Positions 1 through 6,332 of a DNA stretch of 15,846 nucleotides are shown here, one piece after another (position 1 is the first letter of the stretch; every line of letters starts with the position of its first letter). The notes under the pieces were generated by a model. It was not told the origin of the DNA. It saw only the letters and a program-made list of their open reading frames with translations, and did not search any database. The DNA is taken from the NCBI GenBank assembly GCA_020217115.1, contig JAIWOA010000094.1, forward strand, positions 1 to 15,846. Reading direction: 5' to 3'. The DNA is from Calditerrivibrio sp. GTDB taxonomy: Bacteria; Chrysiogenota; Deferribacteres; Deferribacterales; Calditerrivibrionaceae. The position numbers and the translations under genes are program-made.

Positions 1-809
1 CCACCTTCTATGTTAAAAATGGCTGTGTCACTCCAGCCATGCTCATCATCTCCTACAAGAAGCCTCTCGGGATCTGTTGAAAGAGTTGTTTTCCCGGTTC
101 CAGACAAACCAAAAAATAGAGCTACATCAGCTTTTTTACCCACATTGGCAGAACAATGCATAGATAAAATATTTTTCTTGGGAAGAAGGTAATTCATTAC
201 AGTGAAGATAGATTTTTTTATCTCCCCTGCATAGCTTGTCCCACCTATCAAAACCATCCTTTTTTCAAAATTTATTATTATAAATGTTTCGGAGTTTGTT
301 CCATCCTGTTCAGGAATTGCGTGGAATCTTGGAACATTGATTATTGTAAAATCAGGCTGGAAATTTCTTAGTTTTTCCCTGTCAAGTTCTCTTATAAACA
401 TATTTCTTGCAAATAATGAGTGCCATGCAGTTTCTGTTATTACCCTGACTTTTATCTGGTGTTCTAATTCTGCACCAGCATACAGATCTTGAACAAATAC
501 CTCTTTTGTCTGAAGGTAGGCCTGAATCCTTGAGTAGATTTTTTCGAAGTTTTCTTTGCTTATCGGTTTGTTGTCCTTTGACCAATTGACATCTTTGCCA
601 GTAGACGGATCATCAACAATAAACTTGTCGTTTGGGGATCTCCCTGTGTGGTGACCAGTTCTAACTACTATTGGTCCTAAATGTGCAAGTAATCCTTCTT
701 GCCTTTTGATTATCTCTTCATACAGTTCAGGTGTAGATAGATTCCGGTGAACCCTTTTGATATTTTTAAAACCTTGAAGTTCAAGTATTTCATGATCATT
801 TTTTTCCAT
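1..809 (-). CDS. pckA: Phosphoenolpyruvate carboxykinase (ATP), N-terminal part, cut by window edge
   Basis: Cytoplasmic gluconeogenic enzyme that converts oxaloacetate and ATP to PEP, CO2 and ADP. The reverse-strand translation gives 269 complete residues plus a partial codon; the family is about 520-540 residues, so roughly half is visible and the loss is only the window edge. Visible family signatures are TGRSPNDKF (residues 55-63, substrate arginine region), GGTSYAGEIKKS (189-200), the P-loop-like kinase-1a motif GLSGTGKTT (234-242) and the kinase-2 motif LVGDDEHGW (251-259). The P-loop and lysine arrangement is that of the ATP-dependent class rather than the GTP class. The start is ATG at 809, preceded by a strong AAGGGGGT ribosome site about six bases upstream, and the protein begins MEKNDHEILE. 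It is divergent from the HNH-alaS unit, with about 90 bases between the two start codons. No clear sigma-70 promoter for it is seen in that gap; a TATATT at 839-844 on the minus strand could be a -10. The identification is secure. Confidence 0.96.
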   Translation of the reverse strand, partial: MEKNDHEILELQGFKNIKRVHRNLSTPELYEEIIKRQEGLLAHLGPIVVRTGHHTGRSPNDKFIVDDPSTGKDVNWSKDNKPISKENFEKIYSRIQAYLQTKEVFVQDLYAGAELEHQIKVRVITETAWHSLFARNMFIRELDREKLRNFQPDFTIINVPRFHAIPEQDGTNSETFIIINFEKRMVLIGGTSYAGEIKKSIFTVMNYLLPKKNILSMHCSANVGKKADVALFFGLSGTGKTTLSTDPERLLVGDDEHGWSDTAIFNIEG

Positions 810-856
810 AAATTTACCCCCTTTTTTATTATTTTAGAAATATAACAAATTTTTCC

Positions 857-886
857 TTGAAAATAAATATTAAAATATATTATAAT
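857..886 (+). promoter_or_regulatory. Sigma-70-like promoter of the HNH-alaS unit
   Basis: A -35 box TTGAAA (857-862) and a perfect -10 box TATAAT (881-886) are separated by 18 bases. Transcription would be expected to start near 892-893, only about six bases before the ATG at 899, so the message would be nearly leaderless. The TTG of the -35 box also opens the longest possible reading frame, but a start codon lying inside the promoter is not credible. This is the clearest promoter in the window. Confidence 0.75.
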
Positions 887-898
887 CGCAAAGATATT

Positions 899-1219
899 AT
901 GAACAATTATTTTATAATAAACGTTTCCGAAGAGGAAGTAAGAAGAGAAAAACAGAAGGCTAGGGAGCTAAAGAACAAACAGTGGTGGAAGACCCAGGTA
1001 TCCAGAGGGGTGTGCTACTATTGTGGTGGTAAGTTTCCTCCAGAAGAGCTAACAATGGATCATATTGTGCCTATAGTTAGAGGTGGTAAGTCAAGCAAAG
1101 GTAATATAGTACCAGCGTGTAAAGAGTGTAATAATAAAAAGAAATATCTGCTTCCCATTGAATGGGATGAATATTTGCAAAAAATAAATAATAATGGTGA
1201 TAAAAATGATAACAGGTAG
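899..1219 (+). CDS. Small HNH endonuclease-family protein upstream of alaS
   Basis: A 106-residue protein with a single HNH fold. Visible elements are a CYYC zinc knuckle (C39, C42), the DH pair (D54, H55) inside LTMDHIVPIVRGG, the N of GNIVPACK (N69), and a second knuckle CKECNNKK (C74, C77, N78). The HNH residues and the two CxxC pairs that hold structural zinc are therefore all present, and an active metal-dependent nuclease is plausible. The N-terminal 35 residues are charged and probably helical (EEEVRREKQKAR). There is no recombinase, reverse transcriptase or toxin partner nearby, so it looks like a chromosomal stand-alone HNH protein of unknown role, not a mobile homing element. I chose ATG 899 because the upstream TTG at 857 is the -35 box of the promoter. 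No Shine-Dalgarno sequence precedes this ATG. The gene overlaps alaS by 14 bases. The family call is firm and the biological role is unknown. Confidence 0.85.
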   Translation: MNNYFIINVSEEEVRREKQKARELKNKQWWKTQVSRGVCYYCGGKFPPEELTMDHIVPIVRGGKSSKGNIVPACKECNNKKKYLLPIEWDEYLQKINNNGDKNDNR

Positions 1220-3821
1220 AGAGATAAGGGAAAAATTTTTAAAATATTTTGAAAAGAATGGCCACAAAGTAGTTGATTCATCATCTCTTGTTCCACATAA
1301 TGATCCTACACTCCTCTTCACTAATGCAGGGATGAACCAGTTTAAGGATCTTTTTTTGGGGCTTGAGAAGAGAGATTATGTTAGAGCTGCAACATGCCAG
1401 AAGGTTGTAAGGGCAGGGGGGAAACATAATGATCTTGAAAACGTTGGAAGAACCTCAAGACACCACACATTTTTTGAAATGCTGGGTAACTTTTCATTTG
1501 GTGACTATTTTAAAGAGGATGCAATCAAATTTGCATGGGAGTTTTTGACTGTGGAGCTTGGTTTACCTGAAGATAAACTGTTTGTCTCAATATATTTTGA
1601 TGATGAAGAGGCATTTGATATATGGAACAAAGTGATAGGGTTGCCTGCTGAAAAGATTTTAAGAAGAGGGGAAAAGGATAATTTCTGGTCTATGGGTGAT
1701 ACCGGCCCATGTGGCCCATGTTCTGAAATTCATATAGATCAAGGACCTGAGGCAGGGTGTAAAAGAGCAGATTGTAATCCTGATTGTGAATGTGATAGAC
1801 ATCTGGAGCTATGGAACCTCGTTTTTATGCAATTTGATAGATCTGCTGATGGGAAACTTACTCCGCTGCCAAAGCCAAGTATTGATACCGGTATGGGGCT
1901 TGAAAGAGTTACATCTGTGTGTGAAGGGAAATTAAGTAATTATGATACAACACTTATAAAACCGATAATAGATTTTACAGCAAAATTGGCAGGTAAAGCT
2001 TACGGAGAAGATGAAAAAACTGACGTGAGTTTGAGAGTTATAGCTGATCATTCACGTTCTACAACCTTTTTAATATCTGATGGTGTTATACCTTCTAATG
2101 AGGGCAGAGGGTACGTTTTAAGAAGAATTATGAGAAGAGCTATGCGCCATGGCAAAATGCTTGGGTTTTCAGAGACATTTTTTTATAAGGTATGTGAATT
2201 TGTCATAGATTTTATGAGTGATCATTACATTGAGCTTTTAGATAAAAAAGATTATGTATCAAAGATGGTAGCTTTTGAGGAAAAAAGGTTTTCAAGAACT
2301 CTTGAGGTTGGGTTAAAAATAATCGAAGAGATTCTTGAGAAAAATAGTTCAACAAAGGTTATTTCTGGTAGTGATATATTCAAATTATATGATACTTATG
2401 GTTTTCCTGTAGATCTTCTTTCAGATATTGCTGAAGATAACGGCTATTCAATGGATATTGATGGATTTGAAAAGGAGATGCATGTTCAACAGGAGAGAGC
2501 TAAAAAGCATTGGGCTGGCAGTGGTGAAGAAAAGGTGGGAGATATTTATAAAAGGTTGTCAAATTTAGAAACAGTTTTTAAAGGTTATGACGATTTGAGT
2601 GTAAATGCAAAGGTTTTATCTATAATCAAAGGTGATGAAGAGGTTGGAATTGCTAATGTGGGGGATGATGTTGATATTTTGTTAAATGAGACCTCTTTTT
2701 ATCCAGAGGGTGGTGGACAGGTTGGAGATACAGGAATTATTACAGCTGAAAATCTTGTATTGGATGTTTATGATACAAAGAAGGTGGGGAATCTGATTGT
2801 TCACAAATGTAAAGTCAGGAAAGGTTCTGTTAAAGTGGGGGATAAGGTTAATACTTCTGTAGATGCTGAAAAAAGGGTTTCAACTGAAAGAAATCACACT
2901 TCAACCCACCTTTTACATAGAGCTTTGCAAATTGTTTTAGGTGATCATGTTAGACAGGCTGGTTCTCTGGTAAACTCCGAGAAATTGAGGTTTGATTTTA
3001 GCCATTTTGAGGCTATTTCGAAAGATGATATCCTCAATATAGAAAGGATAGTAAATTTTAATATTTTGAAAAATTTATCAGTGAGTAAAATTTATATGGC
3101 GATTGAGGATGCAGTGAAGTCAGGGGCTATGGCTCTTTTTGGAGAAAAATATGATAAAACTGTAAGGGTTGTTGAGGTGGATCGATTTTCTAAAGAACTT
3201 TGCGGTGGGTGCCATGTTCGAAATACGGGTGAGATAGGGTTATTTAAGATAATAAATGAAACGAGTGTAGCTGCTGGGGTTCGTAGAATAGAAGCAGTAA
3301 CTGGCTTAAATGCTTTTGAACATATAATTAAAAATGAACAGATACTAAATGAAGCAGCTATTGTAACAAAGGTATCATACTCAGATATCCCAGCTAAGAT
3401 TGCAGAACTTGTTGAAGAAAACAGATCTCTCAAAAGGGAACTTGAAAAGAACAGGATTAAAGAGATAAATAATGTTATTGCAAAAATTGAGGATAATATA
3501 ACATCTGTAAATGGTGTAAACCTTGTTGTTTTAAAGTATGAAAATACTGATTTAAATATTCTTAGAGAACTTGTGGACAATATCAAAGATAAAATAAAGA
3601 CAGGTATAGTTGTCATTGCATCCGTCAACACTGACAAAATAACATTTTTTGTTGGAGTAACAAAAGATCTCACCACAAGATATTCGGCTGATAAAATAAT
3701 CAAAGAGATATCAAAAATTACCGGTGGTGGTGGAGGTGGTAGGGCAGATTTTGCTCAGTCTGGATGTAAAGATGCCTCAAAGGTAGATGAAGCCCTTAAG
3801 TTTGTTGAGAAATTACTTTAA
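1206..3821 (+). CDS. alaS: Alanine--tRNA ligase
   Basis: Charges tRNA-Ala with alanine and removes mischarged Ser/Gly. The product is 871 residues, full length for the family (E. coli about 876). Domains in order are the class II catalytic core with HTFFEMLGNFSFGDYF near the start, a Cys-rich stretch (CNPDCECDRHLELWN), the tRNA recognition region, the editing domain and the C-terminal DHHA1/C-Ala region with GGGGGGRADFAQSG. The editing-site zinc ligands are all present: H564 and H568 (HTSTH) and C666 and H670 (CGGCH). C666 carries the same number as the well-known editing cysteine of E. coli AlaRS, which supports the ATG at 1206. An in-frame ATG at 1194 exists, but GGTGA at 1196-1200 is well placed as ribosome site for 1206 and nothing similar precedes 1194. 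The start lies inside the last codons of the HNH gene, so translation is probably coupled. I saw no T-box leader. Confidence 0.97.
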   Translation: MITGREIREKFLKYFEKNGHKVVDSSSLVPHNDPTLLFTNAGMNQFKDLFLGLEKRDYVRAATCQKVVRAGGKHNDLENVGRTSRHHTFFEMLGNFSFGDYFKEDAIKFAWEFLTVELGLPEDKLFVSIYFDDEEAFDIWNKVIGLPAEKILRRGEKDNFWSMGDTGPCGPCSEIHIDQGPEAGCKRADCNPDCECDRHLELWNLVFMQFDRSADGKLTPLPKPSIDTGMGLERVTSVCEGKLSNYDTTLIKPIIDFTAKLAGKAYGEDEKTDVSLRVIADHSRSTTFLISDGVIPSNEGRGYVLRRIMRRAMRHGKMLGFSETFFYKVCEFVIDFMSDHYIELLDKKDYVSKMVAFEEKRFSRTLEVGLKIIEEILEKNSSTKVISGSDIFKLYDTYGFPVDLLSDIAEDNGYSMDIDGFEKEMHVQQERAKKHWAGSGEEKVGDIYKRLSNLETVFKGYDDLSVNAKVLSIIKGDEEVGIANVGDDVDILLNETSFYPEGGGQVGDTGIITAENLVLDVYDTKKVGNLIVHKCKVRKGSVKVGDKVNTSVDAEKRVSTERNHTSTHLLHRALQIVLGDHVRQAGSLVNSEKLRFDFSHFEAISKDDILNIERIVNFNILKNLSVSKIYMAIEDAVKSGAMALFGEKYDKTVRVVEVDRFSKELCGGCHVRNTGEIGLFKIINETSVAAGVRRIEAVTGLNAFEHIIKNEQILNEAAIVTKVSYSDIPAKIAELVEENRSLKRELEKNRIKEINNVIAKIEDNITSVNGVNLVVLKYENTDLNILRELVDNIKDKIKTGIVVIASVNTDKITFFVGVTKDLTTRYSADKIIKEISKITGGGGGGRADFAQSGCKDASKVDEALKFVEKLL

Positions 3822-3836
3822 GATTTATGTTCTGAT

Positions 3837-3859
3837 TGGGGGGTTGTAAAAACCTCCCA
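3837..3859 (+). terminator. Putative hairpin terminator after alaS
   Basis: Inverted repeat TGGGGGGTT / AACCTCCCA forms a nine-pair stem containing one G-T wobble, with a five-base loop GTAAA, 15 bases after the alaS stop. The following bases (GACTCTGTATTAATATC) are AT-rich but lack an uninterrupted T run, so it is an imperfect intrinsic terminator. Its position, between alaS and a new promoter, fits the end of the HNH-alaS transcript. Confidence 0.5.
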
Positions 3860-3896
3860 GACTCTGTATTAATATCAAATTTATTCATATTTTCCC

Positions 3897-3924
3897 TTGA
3901 AATTGTCTTTTTATGGTATAAAAT
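3897..3924 (+). promoter_or_regulatory. Putative sigma-70-like promoter of the phasin-like/Nudix pair
   Basis: TTGAAA (3897-3902), a 16-base spacer and TAAAAT (3919-3924), about 30 bases before the start codon. The start codon is also preceded by a strong AAGGGGG ribosome site (3943-3949). The -35 region sits in TTTTCCCTTGAAA, closely resembling the TTTTCCTTGAAA at the HNH-alaS promoter. Confidence 0.5.
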
Positions 3925-3954
3925 TAACTCATAAGTTGTGATAAGGGGGTTATT

Positions 3955-4242
3955 ATGAATGAATTTTCTAAAAAATTAATGCTTTTAGGTCTTGGTCTTG
4001 CTTCTTTTACAGAGGAAAAATCCAAGCAGATTTTCAGTGAACTTATTGAAAGAGGGGAGAAATATAGTGATTCCGAATCAAAAATAGCTGATTTTATAAA
4101 AAGTGCTGACAGGTCTACTCAAGAATTTGAAAAGAAGCTTGAGGAACTTCTCAAGGATATTATTTCCAGACTAAATTTAGCTACAAAGGATGATATAGAT
4201 GAATTGAGAAAAGATATTGAAGTCTTGAAAAATCGTGGATAG
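3955..4242 (+). CDS. Small phasin-like coiled-coil protein
   Basis: A 95-residue, highly charged, probably almost wholly helical protein. A short hydrophobic start (LMLLGLGLASFTEEK) is followed by an amphipathic region (IFSELIERGEKYSDSESKI), and the C-terminal half is rich in E/K/D with heptad-like spacing of I and L, consistent with a coiled coil. The pattern resembles the small phasin-like proteins annotated as polyhydroxyalkanoate synthesis regulators (PhaF/COG3937 type), which are widespread and often have no proven link to PHA. There is no signal peptide and no catalytic motif. The start is ATG with AAGGGGG five bases upstream and its own promoter. The last eight bases overlap the following Nudix gene. 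The family call is moderate; a general scaffold or granule-surface role is inference. Confidence 0.65.
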   Translation: MNEFSKKLMLLGLGLASFTEEKSKQIFSELIERGEKYSDSESKIADFIKSADRSTQEFEKKLEELLKDIISRLNLATKDDIDELRKDIEVLKNRG

Positions 4243-4819
4243 TTTTATAGAGTCATTAAAAAAATATCTGCATAGCATTCCAAAAAGATGCAGAAGAGTT
4301 GATTATAAGAAGTACAATAAAAGAGCTGCTGTGCTTATCCCTATAGTTTTGTTTAATGGAGATCTTTCTATCCTCTTTACTAAGAGGACAGCACACCTCA
4401 AAAATCATAGTGGTGAGATATCTTTCCCCGGTGGAAGGCACGATGAAATAGATGAAAATTTGCGAGAAACTGTTTTAAGGGAGGCAGAAGAGGAGCTTGG
4501 CCTATATAGATCCGATATAGATATCTTAGGTGATATGCCTCAGGAATTTAGTGTGACATATTTTAGAGTTCATCCCTTCGTTGGTGTTATAAAAAATTTT
4601 AGCCCATATATGTTGCATGTAGATAAGAATGAGGTGGAGGATCTTTTGTTAATTCCCATAACTTTTTTCCTTAAAAAAGAAAATAGATGGTCTGAGATCT
4701 GGTTAAGAAATGAGGAAAAACATATAAATTACTTTTATAACTACGAAGGTAAAATTATATGGGGTCTCACTGGAAGAATTACACATACCTTTTTAAATGT
4801 GGTAAAAAAATGTATTTAA
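4235..4819 (+). CDS. Nudix hydrolase, CoA pyrophosphatase type
   Basis: A 194-residue soluble protein, expected to cleave the pyrophosphate of coenzyme A or acyl-CoA to 3',5'-ADP and phosphopantetheine. The Nudix box spans residues 66-90, ending REAEEELGL with R82, E83 and the metal-binding pair E86/E87. Directly before it is the extension typical of the CoA-specific subfamily (UPF0035), LFTKRTAHLKNHSGEISFPGG, in residues 47-67, including the LxxHxGxxSFPGG pattern. The C-terminal IWGLTGRITHTFL is also typical. The start is GTG at 4235, overlapping the phasin-like gene by eight bases. No good ribosome site precedes it, so expression may depend on coupling. The pair could reflect control of CoA/acyl-CoA pools, but this is inference. 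Confidence 0.88.
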   Translation: MDSFIESLKKYLHSIPKRCRRVDYKKYNKRAAVLIPIVLFNGDLSILFTKRTAHLKNHSGEISFPGGRHDEIDENLRETVLREAEEELGLYRSDIDILGDMPQEFSVTYFRVHPFVGVIKNFSPYMLHVDKNEVEDLLLIPITFFLKKENRWSEIWLRNEEKHINYFYNYEGKIIWGLTGRITHTFLNVVKKCI

Positions 4820-4918
4820 TTATTGGTTTAGTAAGTTTTGTTTTTAATGTTAAGGTCAGATTAAACTTAAAATATCTTTTGGTTGTACATAATTTTCTTA
4901 GGTTATTTAAAATTATTG

Positions 4919-4947
4919 TTGAAACTACATTACAAATAAAATATAGA
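4919..4947 (+). promoter_or_regulatory. Weak candidate promoter before the malic enzyme gene
   Basis: TTGAAA (4919-4924), a 17-base spacer and TATAGA (4942-4947). The predicted start of transcription (about 4954) would fall in or after the ribosome site GAGGT (4951-4955), leaving a leader of only about eight bases. Either this is another nearly leaderless promoter or it is a chance match and the true promoter lies upstream. The 142-base gap 4820-4961 otherwise shows no clear hairpin or leader element. Confidence 0.25.
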
Positions 4948-4961
4948 AGTGAGGTATTGAT

Positions 4962-6296
4962 ATGAGAATTGAGTACGGTAGTAAAATAATTAAAACTTTA
5001 AGAGTTAAAATAATTGATAAACCAGGATTTCTTGGTAAGCTTGCCCTTGCAGTTGGTGAGCTTGGTGGTATGTTTGGTGAAATTAAAACAGTGCATATAG
5101 GTAAAGATTATAAGGTTAGGGATCTTGATGTTTATTTTTCAAGTAAAGAGGAATTTGAAAATATCTGTGAAGCTATCATTAAAATTGATGGTATAGAGCT
5201 TATCGAAGTAAGGGATATTGTGCAAGAGGTCCATGAGAATGGTAAAATTGAGGTTGTGCCGAGTGTTCAGATAGATTCTGTAGATGATTTAAGACTGGTT
5301 TATACACCTGGTGTTGCTTCGGTTTGCAAAATTATTCAAGAAACACCTGCTTTGGCAAAAAAATTTACTACAATAGGTAATAATGTAGCTATAGTTACTA
5401 ATGGGACTGCCATACTTGGATTGGGAGATATTGGACCTGTGGCAGGTATGCCTGTGATGGAGGGTAAGTCTCTTTTATTTAAGCTTCTTTCTGGTATAAA
5501 TGGGTATCCTATACTTATAGACTCAAAGGATCCAAAGGTTATAATAGAAACTGTAAGGGCAATAGCTCCAACCTTTGGCGCAATAAAGTTAGAAGATATA
5601 AAAGCTCCAGAGTGTTTTGAAATAGAAGAAGTTTTGGATTCAGAATTATCCATTCCAGTACTACACGATGACCAACATGGAACAGCTGTTGTGGTTCTTG
5701 CAGCACTTATGAATATTGCAAAGTATACTTTTATAAATTTGAGGGAATCTTCGGTAGGTATTATCGGTTTGGGGGCTGCTGGAAGTGGTATACAAAAGCT
5801 TCTCAATGCTTACGGAATAAAAAAGATATACGGCACAGATCTAAACCCGGAGATGAAAAAACTTTTTGCTGATAGGGGTGGAATTGTTACAGATCTAAAT
5901 GGTATAATGGAGAATGCAAAGATTGTAATTGCTACAACTGGATGTCCCAAACTGATTCTGCCTGAAATGGTAAGAAAGGGTCAAGTTATTCTCGCTTTAT
6001 CAAACCCTGATCCAGAAATAGAACCTGAAGATGCCATAAAGGCTGGAGCACTTTACGCTGCAGATGGCAAAGCTATAAATAATGCCCTTGCTTTTCCTGG
6101 TTTGTTCAAGGGGGCTTTGAAGGCAAATGCAAAAACTATAAATGCAAGAATGAAAATAGCTGCAGCTGCTGCAATAGCAAGTCATGCATTGCATGGTGAT
6201 CTTGTTCCCAATATACTGAATCTGAATGTTCATGAAGAAGTTGCAAAAGCTGTTGAAGATGAAGCTTACAAGTCAGGGGTGGCTAAAGCAGAATAG
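4962..6296 (+). CDS. Malic enzyme with N-terminal ACT domain
   Basis: Oxidative decarboxylation of malate to pyruvate with reduction of NAD(P). The product is 444 residues. Residues about 9-83 form an ACT-type ligand-binding domain (VKIIDKPGFLGKLALAVGELGG, then a second strand-helix unit ending GIELIEVRD). The malic enzyme proper follows: YTPGV (Y114), MEGKSLLFK (K169), LEDIKAP with metal-binding E211/D212, HDDQHGT (235-241) and the nucleotide-binding loop GLGAAGSG (269-276). After the second Rossmann strand there is GTDLN; an acidic residue there often indicates NAD preference, but this is tentative. The catalytic core is the short prokaryotic form without a phosphotransacetylase tail. The ACT domain suggests allosteric control by a small metabolite, probably an amino acid; the ligand cannot be told from sequence. 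ATG 4962 has GAGGT at 4951-4955. Only 36 bases separate it from the glutamate dehydrogenase gene, so co-transcription is possible. Confidence 0.93.
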   Translation: MRIEYGSKIIKTLRVKIIDKPGFLGKLALAVGELGGMFGEIKTVHIGKDYKVRDLDVYFSSKEEFENICEAIIKIDGIELIEVRDIVQEVHENGKIEVVPSVQIDSVDDLRLVYTPGVASVCKIIQETPALAKKFTTIGNNVAIVTNGTAILGLGDIGPVAGMPVMEGKSLLFKLLSGINGYPILIDSKDPKVIIETVRAIAPTFGAIKLEDIKAPECFEIEEVLDSELSIPVLHDDQHGTAVVVLAALMNIAKYTFINLRESSVGIIGLGAAGSGIQKLLNAYGIKKIYGTDLNPEMKKLFADRGGIVTDLNGIMENAKIVIATTGCPKLILPEMVRKGQVILALSNPDPEIEPEDAIKAGALYAADGKAINNALAFPGLFKGALKANAKTINARMKIAAAAAIASHALHGDLVPNILNLNVHEEVAKAVEDEAYKSGVAKAE

Positions 6297-6332
6297 ATTT
6301 ATTTAAAAATACTAATATAAAAGGGGTAATCT

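Noticed and set aside
857..898. TTG start at 857 extending the HNH protein by 14 residues
   Set aside because: The TTG is the first part of the -35 box and the extension would run through the -10 box, upstream of any transcript start from this promoter.
1194..1205. Upstream in-frame ATG for alaS
   Set aside because: No ribosome site precedes it, while 1206 has GGTGA at the right distance and gives E. coli-like residue numbering at the editing site.
3092..3703. 203-codon open frame antisense to alaS
   Set aside because: It is the reverse shadow of a secure gene; its Ser/Ile/Thr-rich translation has no domain pattern.
5336..5806. 156-codon open frame antisense to the malic enzyme
   Set aside because: Shadow of the conserved malic enzyme core; no start signal and no family resemblance.
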